Origin: Flavobacterium sp. UBA6203
GTDB taxonomy: Bacteria > Bacteroidota > Bacteroidia > Flavobacteriales > Flavobacteriaceae
Assembly (NCBI GenBank): GCA_002421645.1
Contig: DIST01000041.1
Span: forward strand, 1 to 58,777
Reading direction: 5' to 3'
Length of the DNA: 58,777 nucleotides
The notes under the pieces are model-generated. The model did no database searches. It saw nothing but the letters and a program-made list of their open reading frames with translations, and had not been told where the DNA came from. The position numbers and the translations under genes were made by a program. Positions 25,197 through 32,842 of this stretch are shown in pieces. The stretch's first letter is position 1, and the number at the start of each line of letters is the position of its first letter.

Positions 25197-25778
25197 ATGG
25201 AAGAAAATAAGAATCCTACTTACGAAGAATGGAAAGCAAAATACCCAAATAGCACATTAAACGATTATTATTCTTGGATTAGAAAAAATGGTGTAATGTT
25301 GCAAACTAAAACAACAGAAGAAAGCAAAATATTAAAAGAAGAAACAATAAGTAACAACAATAATTATTTTTCACTCATTGTTGGTGTCATTGCTTGTTCT
25401 CTTGGTCTTATTGGTTTTTTTACTCCTTGGCTTTCAATTCCAATAATCAACATTACAATTTCTGGTAACGAAATAAACCAACTTGCAAGATTTGTTGAAG
25501 ATTTTAATCAAAACAAAGGAACAATAGAAAATGTTAGTTATGCTAAGTATATCTACGTACTACCAGTTAATCTAGTCTTATTGTTGCTTGCAAATCTTAT
25601 TAGAAATAGCGTTTTTATTTCCATTTTTACTATCTCTCTAATTGCAGTAACAGGATTAGCAATCAATTACATTTTTAAAAATATTCCGGAAGCATTTCCA
25701 ATGTTTAGTTATGGTATTTACCTAATATTTTTTAGTACAATAATCAACATCTACAATTTATTTAATGTCAAATTTTAA
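25197..25778 (+). CDS. Four-helix membrane protein of the element
   Basis: A 193-residue protein with a soluble N-terminus (PTYEEWKAKYPNSTLNDYYSW, a short helical domain) and four hydrophobic helices at residues about 58-80, 118-138, 140-162 and 166-190. The element context makes it a candidate for a superinfection, exclusion or defence role, but no family is recognised. It is 6 bp from the next gene. Confidence 0.65.
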   Translation: MEENKNPTYEEWKAKYPNSTLNDYYSWIRKNGVMLQTKTTEESKILKEETISNNNNYFSLIVGVIACSLGLIGFFTPWLSIPIINITISGNEINQLARFVEDFNQNKGTIENVSYAKYIYVLPVNLVLLLLANLIRNSVFISIFTISLIAVTGLAINYIFKNIPEAFPMFSYGIYLIFFSTIINIYNLFNVKF

Positions 25779-25784
25779 AACAAA

Positions 25785-26276
25785 ATGAAAATCTACTTAA
25801 CTACAATAATCAACCTTTTGCTGTTTACAATTACAAATGCTCAAAATAATGAAGAGTATTACAAGAACATTAAAGGCGAATTAAAACCTCTTTCAGAAAT
25901 AATTGAAGATGCACAAAGAAGTATAGCAATAAACGAATTAGATATTCCTTATCTTACATACACATCAGAAAATTTATTTAAGAATCCCGAAGGCAGAACA
26001 GAACAAGGGATTTATTTTATAACTACAGAAGTAAATAAAATTAAAAGTAATAATGTTCAACAATTCAAAATAAGAACAATCGTTTATTTCCAAAGTACTA
26101 AAAACAAATATCAAAGCTTACTAAACTTCTACTCAGCAATAACAAACGATTTAAACCAAAATAACTTGTACAAAAAAATCAACGAAAACAATCTGCTTGC
26201 AAAAAACTTAATTTGCGCTTCTTTAGAAAATTTAGAACAAAACCAATGTGATTTCGAAGAATATTGGGGTGACTAA
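25785..26276 (+). CDS. Secreted hypothetical protein of the element
   Basis: A 163-residue protein with a signal peptide (MKIYLTTIINLLLFTITNAQ, residues 1-20). The mature part is Asn/Glu/Lys-rich with two cysteines near the C-terminus. No family is recognised. It is cotranscribed with the membrane protein before it. Confidence 0.6.
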   Translation: MKIYLTTIINLLLFTITNAQNNEEYYKNIKGELKPLSEIIEDAQRSIAINELDIPYLTYTSENLFKNPEGRTEQGIYFITTEVNKIKSNNVQQFKIRTIVYFQSTKNKYQSLLNFYSAITNDLNQNNLYKKINENNLLAKNLICASLENLEQNQCDFEEYWGD

Positions 26277-26300
26277 AATTCATCTAATTTATATAAAAGA

Positions 26301-26328
26301 AGACTTATCTTACAATAAGTCTTTTTTT
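26301..26328 (+). terminator. Terminator in the element
   Basis: AGACTTAT and ATAAGTCT arms with a 6-base loop are followed by a run of T's, 25 bp after the stop of the secreted protein. Confidence 0.8.
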
Positions 26329-26417
26329 GTGCCAAAATTTAACAAAAGTTTAACTAAAATAGCCAAAAATTCGAAAAAGGACACAGTTAAGAAAGGCATA
26401 ACATTAATCTTAAAATT

Positions 26418-26753
26418 ATGTCAAACGAAAAAAAATCAAAATTAGAATCAGCAATTCTTATTCTAGTTAAAGCAATTCAAAAACAAAACGAAGAATTTGT
26501 AAAGTCGGAAATTGAAAAACTAAGGTATGAACTGCAAAAAGAATTCAAACTTCAGAAGGAATACTTAACCCCAAAAGAGGTTTGCGAAATTTACAAAATT
26601 AGTCCTTCTTCTTTAGAGCGTTACATTAGAGATGGTTTAACTGTTTATTCTACAGGTAAATATGGTAACAGAAAATTTTTAAAATCAGAATTGGACGAGT
26701 ATTTCGAATATAGAGCTAAATTAAATAGAAGAAATTATGGAAAAAATAGATAA
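26418..26753 (+). CDS. Excisionase/MerR-like HTH protein
   Basis: A 111-residue protein with an N-terminal helical part and a winged-helix domain (YLTPKEVCEIYKISPSSLERY, then YGNRKFLKSELDEYF), typical of the HTH_17/excisionase family. In similar elements this gene lies directly before a Rep gene. It overlaps the next gene by 17 bp and is probably translationally coupled to it. Confidence 0.8.
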   Translation: MSNEKKSKLESAILILVKAIQKQNEEFVKSEIEKLRYELQKEFKLQKEYLTPKEVCEIYKISPSSLERYIRDGLTVYSTGKYGNRKFLKSELDEYFEYRAKLNRRNYGKNR

Positions 26754-27765
26754 TATTCGAATAGGGAACGATTTTTATAATACTTGTCCAATTAATATCG
26801 AGGAACTAATTAAAAACAATTCAAATAGAGTTGTTATTAAAAGTCGTAATAATCCTAATGTAAATCACACTAGTATAGTATTAAAAATTTACAAGAGTGA
26901 TTATTCTAAAGAAAAGAGAGATAAACATGCTTACCTAAGATTAGAATTTCTTCATTTTAAAACTTTATTTAGAGTTAGAATTACAAATAGCTTGCGTAAA
27001 TGGTACTATGGTGTAAACTCAACACAAGATTTTAATTCTAACGATTTATTAGATTGTTTTAATCTTATCTCTCAAACTTTAGGGATTCATTTGAAAGAAT
27101 TATTAGGATTTAAAATCTATCGTATAGAATTAGGCATAACATTCAAACTCGACTCTAATTATAAGTTATTATTACAAAAATTAAGTGGTCACAGAGATTT
27201 TAAAAAATATGGACAATTTGACAATTGTAGTAGTGTTTATTTCAATGGAGAAAATATTGGCATTATTTGCTACGACTTTTTACAAAAAATGTACGATAAC
27301 AATCATATTTCAAAGTATGTTTACAATAAGGTTTCAGAAAAGCATTTTTTCTTAAGGTTAGAACTAAAAATTAATAAACGGTCTGGGGTTAAATTTGCAA
27401 ATGAACTCATGCAAACATTAGAAGACTTACTAGAAAATAGTAATTATGTTTTAAATTATTGGGTCTCACAAATGCTAAACATTGATGTAAGCGATGATAT
27501 TTCAATAGAAGAAATAATTAAATTAAAAGATTTAACACCCAAAGACTTTCTAGAATTTACCAGTTGTAAATACTTAGAGCATATTTCAACACAAAAAATG
27601 AATGCCTACATAGATTTAGCGATTGGCAATAATCCTAAAAAAAAGTATGCCATAAAAAGTACCTTTAAAAAAAATTTAGAAAAATGGCGTGTACATAATA
27701 AAACTAGTAATAAGGAATTTTTCGAAAATTTAATTCTTTCAAAACAAAAATTAATTGCAAACTAA
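26737..27765 (+). CDS. Replication initiation-like protein
   Basis: A 342-residue protein with segments such as FKIYRIELGITF and HFFLRLELKINKR, similar to the gene II/phage-plasmid replication-protein family that starts rolling-circle replication. A clear HUH motif is not visible, so the call rests on context (small element, upstream excisionase-like gene) and weak motif resemblance. A non-coding repeat-rich region follows, which would suit an origin. Confidence 0.5.
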   Translation: MEKIDNIRIGNDFYNTCPINIEELIKNNSNRVVIKSRNNPNVNHTSIVLKIYKSDYSKEKRDKHAYLRLEFLHFKTLFRVRITNSLRKWYYGVNSTQDFNSNDLLDCFNLISQTLGIHLKELLGFKIYRIELGITFKLDSNYKLLLQKLSGHRDFKKYGQFDNCSSVYFNGENIGIICYDFLQKMYDNNHISKYVYNKVSEKHFFLRLELKINKRSGVKFANELMQTLEDLLENSNYVLNYWVSQMLNIDVSDDISIEEIIKLKDLTPKDFLEFTSCKYLEHISTQKMNAYIDLAIGNNPKKKYAIKSTFKKNLEKWRVHNKTSNKEFFENLILSKQKLIAN

Positions 27766-27772
27766 TAACTAG

Positions 27773-27810
27773 AAACAGGGTATCAAATTAAAAAGATATC
27801 CTGTTTTTTT
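27773..27810 (+). terminator. Terminator after the Rep-like gene
   Basis: AAACAGGGTATC pairs with GATATCCTGTTT (one G-T pair) around an A-rich loop, followed by a T run. Confidence 0.8.
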
Positions 27811-28325
27811 ATTCAAAGTGGACTTGCTTTAATAATAAGGGTAATCAATAACTCAAATAAGAGTATAGCTCAATCAATACGCAATAAAAAAAGAATACTA
27901 TATCGAGATAGTCGATTTTTTCCCGCCGACCATATATTTTCTTATCATATATTACCAAAACTTACATATACAACAAGTAAGACATTTTAAAAAAAAATAA
28001 ATATTACCAAAACATACAATAAACTATAAATAGAGCAATTATTGATTGTTTAGCATATTTATATCACATATAAATCAATTGCAATGCTAAAAATCAGATA
28101 TAAAACAATAATTCTAAACGAATAAAACTAATAATCTTAAACTAATCCTAACTATTTAATTAAAGACTTTTAAATCGTCTAAAATAGCTTTTCTAAAACT
28201 TTAAATTAAATGTTAGAAAATACTCACTCAATTTCACTAAATTAGCCCCAAAGTTACCTCAACTGTTTTTATACAGCGCTTTATATCTCTTGTTACTCCG
28301 ATTTAAACGAATATGTTTCTAACCT
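27811..28325. other. Repeat-rich non-coding region at element right end, origin candidate
   Basis: No ORF is supported here. ATATTACCAAAAC occurs at 27949-27961 and 28001-28013, 52 bp apart. A 28051-28089 dyad has outer arms TAGCAT/ATGCTA and inner perfect arms ATTTATAT/ATATAAAT around CAC. Near 27902 TCGA-GATAG-TCGA precedes a GC island TTTTTTCCCGCCGAC. Such repeats and palindromes suit a replication or recombination origin, which remains inference. Confidence 0.45.
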
Positions 28326-28338
28326 GTCGAGGTCACAA
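28326..28338. repeat. Right attachment core (attR)
   Basis: GTCGAGGTCACAA matches the tRNA-Arg 3' end. The flanking sequence on its left is not a tRNA. Confidence 0.85.
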
Positions 28339-28365
28339 AAGCCCTGCAATTGCAGGGCTTTTTTT
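28337..28365 (+). terminator. Former tRNA-Arg terminator
   Basis: GCCCTGCA-AT-TGCAGGGC, followed by seven or more T's, directly follows attR. It has no gene of its own to terminate on the plus strand, so it was probably the tRNA-Arg terminator before insertion. Confidence 0.8.
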
Positions 28366-28391
28366 ATTATTATTACCTTAAAAACTACCCA

Positions 28392-29867
28392 CTACAACTT
28401 CTTCAATTCTAAATTCGATACCACTTCCATTTTTACCCCCATGGTATTCAAATTGGTAGTCATAATTCCTTGAACCCTAGTAAACATCCCCACATTGTAA
28501 TCAAAAAAACTATCAAAATCCATTGTTAAGTTAGGCATTACTTGTTTGGTTAAAGCAACACTTTGCTGGTCTTCAATACTCATTTCGCTCATCATCTGGT
28601 TCATGTTTGGCATACCCGCCGACAGGGATGAATTTTCAGATTGCATAGTAGCAGAAGATGCAAAAGGATTTTTATTTTTATCCGAACTCATCTTATAATT
28701 CAATTGCGCTACCCCATTGCTAATGCTTTTTGCCAAAACATCAATAGTGTAAATTCCCGCATTGGCTTGCAATTGATCCCCTTGTTGCACCTTCCCTTCT
28801 GGCAAGGCCAAAAGCGTCAAATAATCATAAGGTAACACGTCTATAATATCGGTATCTTCATCAACTTTAAGAGTAATTTGCTTTACAGGTTGCGCTTCTT
28901 TAATAGTATACCCCGTTTTTAAACCGCCTGATTTAGCATCAAACTCAGCATACACCGCTACTTTGATACTTTCCGATTGCCCTCCTACCGATAACGAATT
29001 GTCGGTAGCATTTGCAAATACTAATGCATTCCCTTGAGCAGTAGTTACTAACGAAATCTTTTTCAAGAACGTGAAATTACCATTCCTATCCACTTTAAAA
29101 TCGCTTTTTATGGCTCCTGATGGAACATTCGCTAACGTTGCCAAAACCCTTCCTTTCGAATCGGTAACAGAAAAATCCAACACATGTAACGTACCTGTAG
29201 CATTACCATTAGCAGCAACACTTGTAATACTCATTAAAAATTTGGTTTTACTATTAAATTGCTCCTTCATGTTCATCCCCATCATAGAAGTAGTAACATT
29301 ATCAATTTGCGAAGCTACAAAAGTGTATTTCTTTCCTACAGCCCATTTGTATGTAAAATCAACCGCAGCAGCCGTTGGTGCCGCTTTTGGTGCAGGAGCT
29401 GCAGGTTGGGTCACAGTAGTAGTAGTTGCAGGCGCAACAGCTACTGGATCATGGGCTACTGGAACTATTTCTGGAATTTCATCTTCTGTTTGAAACGAGG
29501 TCGTATACTGATTAGCACTTGCAGGCTCCGCCTCAGATAAAGGCACTTCATCAAAATAACGCAATTTATACCCTTTTGAAGTTTTCGTGATTTTTGCTGT
29601 TATCTCAACCCCCATGTCAGTAAAGTAAAGGTTTTGTTTCACCGTACCCAATGCCTTGTCTTGGAAGATAACCATCACCGCATTATCAGAAGTTTTTAAA
29701 TCGGTTACTTTTACATTGGTTTGTGCCGTAGTATTTTGCTTAATGCCATTGACTACCAAAAAAAACGGCTCTAAATCTTCTGAAAACACCACTAAATTAG
29801 AGGTTTGTGCCCATGACGTCATCACAAAACCCAATAAAATACTTAAGATAAGTAACAATTTTCTCAT
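28392..29867 (-). CDS. Large secreted hypothetical protein
   Basis: A 491-residue protein with a signal peptide (MRKLLLILSILLGFVMTSWA). Residues 22-115 form one beta-rich domain, then a Pro/Ala/Thr-rich linker (residues about 130-165, TTTTVTQPAAPAPKAAPTAA) leads to a second beta-rich domain with YKWAVGKKYTF. No family is certain. It is probably periplasmic or surface-exposed. The flanking gap 29868-30077 shows nothing more. Confidence 0.7.
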   Translation of the reverse strand: MRKLLLILSILLGFVMTSWAQTSNLVVFSEDLEPFFLVVNGIKQNTTAQTNVKVTDLKTSDNAVMVIFQDKALGTVKQNLYFTDMGVEITAKITKTSKGYKLRYFDEVPLSEAEPASANQYTTSFQTEDEIPEIVPVAHDPVAVAPATTTTVTQPAAPAPKAAPTAAAVDFTYKWAVGKKYTFVASQIDNVTTSMMGMNMKEQFNSKTKFLMSITSVAANGNATGTLHVLDFSVTDSKGRVLATLANVPSGAIKSDFKVDRNGNFTFLKKISLVTTAQGNALVFANATDNSLSVGGQSESIKVAVYAEFDAKSGGLKTGYTIKEAQPVKQITLKVDEDTDIIDVLPYDYLTLLALPEGKVQQGDQLQANAGIYTIDVLAKSISNGVAQLNYKMSSDKNKNPFASSATMQSENSSLSAGMPNMNQMMSEMSIEDQQSVALTKQVMPNLTMDFDSFFDYNVGMFTRVQGIMTTNLNTMGVKMEVVSNLELKKL

Positions 29868-30077
29868 AATCTAAATAAAATTTTAGGCTAAATGTACAAA
29901 AAGGTTACCAAATGTTATTTATAAAGCTCAAACATTACCAAAAGAGCTAAAGAAAGCAAGCTGTACCAAAGCCTATCACTTCATCATTCTCTTCAATTTC
30001 TCAGAAAGCTTCTTTAAGCTCCCCCCTTATACGCAGTAAAAGCAGTCATTCCACCAAAACAGGAATCTCCCACACAA

Positions 30078-30222
30078 CAGAAATCCCATTGAGCAAAGCA
30101 AAACCAACTTGCCCTTGAACTTGCCCTTGCCCTTGAACTTGAACTTACCCTTGCCCTTGCCCTTGTCATTCCGCCAAAATAGGAATCTCCTACACAGTAG
30201 GCAAACGTTTCACAAAGTGAAA
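30078..30222. repeat. Dispersed intergenic repeat, copy 1, with hexamer minisatellite
   Basis: Contains CAGAAATCCCATTGAGCAAA, then ten CTTGCC/CTTGAA-type hexamers (30108-30167), then a GTCATTCCGCCAAAATAGG segment, a CCTAC-ACA-GTAGG hairpin and a GTTTCAC-AAA-GTGAAA hairpin. A second copy is at 42319-42475. A shorter variant of the GTCATTCC word lies at 30053. Confidence 0.9.
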
Positions 30223-30258
30223 TCTAAAACACGCTGAAAAAAGAAAGAAGTTGACTAA

Positions 30259-31059
30259 TCAATTCAAAACAAACTCAAACACAATTGGAATATGATCCGA
30301 TATCTTCCTAGCTTCATCTAATGACTGAAAAGAGTCGTAAAAATGAATAACTTTAGAATTAATAATACTTATTTTAGAAGTATTGTACCAAATATTATCG
30401 AATTCAGAAGCCAAACAATCATTTGCCTTACACTCCTTCTTTAATGAAGTTTTTTGATTAGTAAACACACATGAATATCCCATTTTCTTCAAAGGAATAA
30501 AAACCGTATGCGATTGCGGACAATTAAAATCCCCAACAAAAATCAAATTCAATTTGGGATATTGAGCAGGTAAAAACTTGAAATACTTGATTTCTGTTTC
30601 GGGTTGTCTATTCTTAGTTATAGCGTGAAAATTAGCAACCGTAAATTGCTTGCCTTTGTGTTCAAACGTGCAATAATACGGTTCTCGATCTATTTCCAAG
30701 TGGTATTGTTTTTCTAACCAAGCCTCCCCTATTTTTTTAACCTTACTGGTTTTCCATAAAAAAGCATAACGTTCAGTTTTGTAAGCACTACTACTAGTGG
30801 GGTCGCTTATGGTATAATCCCATTTGAATCCCATTCTATTTAAAGCAGCTGCTAACTTTGCTACGGCTTGTGCCCCACCATCTCCCGCTACAACCTCTTG
30901 AATAGCCAGAACATCATAATCTTTAACAGTCTTAGCCATAAAAGTAATTTCACTTTCTGATTTGGAACATCCTAAATTTTCAATATTCCAAGAAAGAAGT
31001 TTGACTTGGGAGTATAATCCACAAGTAACAAATAGAAAAAGAAAGAGTATTTTCTTCAA
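30259..31059 (-). CDS. Secreted endonuclease/exonuclease/phosphatase family protein
   Basis: A 266-residue DNase I-like protein with a signal peptide (LKKILFLFLFVTCGLYSQ). Motifs are LLSWNIENLG, AIQEVVA, FAVANFH-type ANFHA, LIFVGDFNCP and SDHIPIV, the full catalytic set of the EEP superfamily. The longer frame would start inside the upstream gene; a TTG at 31059, 2 bp after the previous stop, gives a clean signal peptide, so I use it. It is the last gene of the ten-gene run; substrate could be DNA, RNA or phospholipid. Confidence 0.85.
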   Translation of the reverse strand: MKKILFLFLFVTCGLYSQVKLLSWNIENLGCSKSESEITFMAKTVKDYDVLAIQEVVAGDGGAQAVAKLAAALNRMGFKWDYTISDPTSSSAYKTERYAFLWKTSKVKKIGEAWLEKQYHLEIDREPYYCTFEHKGKQFTVANFHAITKNRQPETEIKYFKFLPAQYPKLNLIFVGDFNCPQSHTVFIPLKKMGYSCVFTNQKTSLKKECKANDCLASEFDNIWYNTSKISIINSKVIHFYDSFQSLDEARKISDHIPIVFEFVLN

Positions 31060-31061
31060 AT

Positions 31062-31355
31062 CTAGTTTTCTTTTTTTGAAGTAAATATAGTTAATAATAA
31101 ACCAATACCTACCACAACATCTACAATATTCCATAGGGTTCTCCCTAAAGCAATCTTGAAAAAAGGTTGAAACAAAATAGCTAAAGCTAAATAAATATAA
31201 GTTTCATTTTTATACCCTTTTCCGTTAGCATTATAGGCTAAATATCCAAAACCAAACATTGCAATAAAACGAACGAATTGATAATAACCATAGGGAAAGT
31301 CGATAAGACATCCGAAGAGAAGAATAGTTAATGATATTTTTAATATTTTTTGCAT
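31062..31355 (-). CDS. Small membrane protein (DUF6804-like)
   Basis: A 97-residue protein with three to four hydrophobic helices and the segment GYYQFVRFIAMFGFGYLAYN, which resembles the DUF6804 family. It lies 10 bp after the channel-like gene and 2 bp before the phosphatase gene. Function is unknown. Confidence 0.65.
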   Translation of the reverse strand: MQKILKISLTILLFGCLIDFPYGYYQFVRFIAMFGFGYLAYNANGKGYKNETYIYLALAILFQPFFKIALGRTLWNIVDVVVGIGLLLTIFTSKKEN

Positions 31356-31365
31356 AAACGAATTA

Positions 31366-32331
31366 TTAATTACTACTATATAAATATGTTGTTATGGAAA
31401 TTAATAAAATATATGATCCAATTGAAATGATAAAAACCCAAAAATCTTTTTTAAAATTATCTTTCAATCTTGATCTTTGTTCAAAAATAGCATAGATGGA
31501 AAAAAATGCAATAAATATAAATGTAATTAGATGTAATTTATCAGATAAATTAAATTGATCTGATATAGGAAGATAAGATTCTGTTATGTACTTATTACCT
31601 ATTGCAGTGAAAAGAGAGCCTACTATCAATGAAAGTTTTTGTTCACTGTTCTTGTTTGGTATAAATACACTAATAGATGTCAAGAAAAAAGAAATAAAAA
31701 GCACTACAAATAACTTCCAATAAATAGTCCATGATTCTCTATAAAGGGGAATATTTATACTAATTGCATCTAACTCATACTTTTCATTTAAAATATCACC
31801 AAAATTTGAATCCCAATTTTTAGAATCATATTTAAAATCAACATAACCTATTTCCCATTTATCAATAAAATTTGGCTTAATCTTTGAATTTCTTTTATCC
31901 AATAAAACAATGAAATCTCCTTTATAATGAGTATTCAATTCCAGATAAATAGTAAGATTTTGAATGTCAAATGGAAATTTTGAAACATCTAAATTGTTTA
32001 ATATAGTAGCATTAATCTTATTTAAATAATAATATTTATTACTCGTACTATTTTTAATTACATTTGATTCAACCAGTAATGAATTGTATTCTATTAATTT
32101 ATCAATATCTAAAAAATTAGAAATATCTTTATTAATGTTATCTGTTTTAAGTTCTTTTGTTGAAACAAACCATACATAGAAAATAGTTTTATAACTGGAA
32201 TTTAAATAATTAATATCATAAATATTATCTACATATACACCAACCTTCAAAGTATCTTTCCCTTTTATACTATTCTGTGAGAATGTAATAAACGGTATAA
32301 ATAAATATAATATTAAAATTACTCTTTTCAT
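31366..32331 (-). CDS. Pentameric ligand-gated ion channel-like protein
   Basis: A 321-residue protein with a signal peptide (1-18), a beta-rich extracellular domain (20-200) and four membrane helices (203-224, 230-249, 265-284, 297-318). The domain contains SKFPFDIQNLTIYLE with F119-P-F-D122, the hallmark of the Cys-loop receptor/pLGIC loop; the loop cysteines are absent, as in bacterial members. Topology fits GLIC/ELIC. TM2 (SLIVGSLFTAIG) is less polar than in known channels, so gating is uncertain. It is in a compact operon with unknown membrane proteins. Confidence 0.75.
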   Translation of the reverse strand: MKRVILILYLFIPFITFSQNSIKGKDTLKVGVYVDNIYDINYLNSSYKTIFYVWFVSTKELKTDNINKDISNFLDIDKLIEYNSLLVESNVIKNSTSNKYYYLNKINATILNNLDVSKFPFDIQNLTIYLELNTHYKGDFIVLLDKRNSKIKPNFIDKWEIGYVDFKYDSKNWDSNFGDILNEKYELDAISINIPLYRESWTIYWKLFVVLFISFFLTSISVFIPNKNSEQKLSLIVGSLFTAIGNKYITESYLPISDQFNLSDKLHLITFIFIAFFSIYAIFEQRSRLKDNFKKDFWVFIISIGSYILLISITTYLYSSN

Positions 32332-32334
32332 TTT

Positions 32335-32841
32335 TTAATGATAAAAAGGGGTTTCAACTACTGGTAAAAACCATCTCAAAAAATGATCATAAACTGATAA
32401 AAGACAATAAACTAAAAGTGTTGATAAACATAGTTTAAAAATGAAATAGGAGTAATTATTATTATCAATTTCTATTGAATCTTGTCTTTTACCAAATGAG
32501 AAAAAAAATAGTTTTTCTATCAATAAAAATACAATCGCTACAAAAACAAATGATAATCCAATATAAATAAGTATTTTTTCCATTACTGCTAAAAATGTGT
32601 TTTCAACAGTAGCCGAATATATTAATACCTCAATTGAATTTTCAATCATTTCTAAAGACACCTTAAGCAGCATAAAAAAAGGCAATAAAATAGACAAATA
32701 CCATAATATCGAACTAATATTTAAACTATTATTTGATATATTAATATTTCTCTTTTTTGCTAAAATAGAAATTAAATTCATTGCAATAAGTATTGTAATA
32801 ATTGCAACAAGAAATGTAAAAAATAGACTTTGTTTATTCAT
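32335..32841 (-). CDS. Four-helix membrane protein
   Basis: A 168-residue protein with hydrophobic helices at residues about 6-26, 44-62, 86-115 and 131-151 and a C-terminal YDHFLRWFLPVVETP. No family is recognised. It is 1 bp from the transglutaminase-like gene and 3 bp before the channel-like gene, so it probably works with them. Confidence 0.65.
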   Translation of the reverse strand: MNKQSLFFTFLVAIITILIAMNLISILAKKRNINISNNSLNISSILWYLSILLPFFMLLKVSLEMIENSIEVLIYSATVENTFLAVMEKILIYIGLSFVFVAIVFLLIEKLFFFSFGKRQDSIEIDNNNYSYFIFKLCLSTLLVYCLLSVYDHFLRWFLPVVETPFYH

Positions 32842-32842
32842 G

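Larger units (their letters stand above)
19122..28338. mobile_element. Integrative element in tRNA-Arg
   Basis: A 9.2 kb element bounded by the 13-bp direct repeat GTCGAGGTCACAA (19122-19134 and 28326-28338). The left copy is the tRNA 3' end; the right copy is an isolated tRNA 3' fragment still followed by a terminator, which is probably the original tRNA terminator. It carries a tyrosine recombinase, XRE regulator, excisionase-like protein, Rep-like protein and an RT operon. No conjugation genes are visible, so it is best seen as a satellite-like or integrated plasmid-like element. Confidence 0.85.

Noticed and set aside
26248..26445. 65-residue plus-strand ORF
   Set aside because: It crosses the terminator at 26301-26328 and overlaps two better supported genes.
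30259..31134. Longer start (MEYCRCCGR...) of the phosphatase gene
   Set aside because: It would lie inside the upstream gene in another frame and destroy the signal peptide; a TTG at 31059 fits better.
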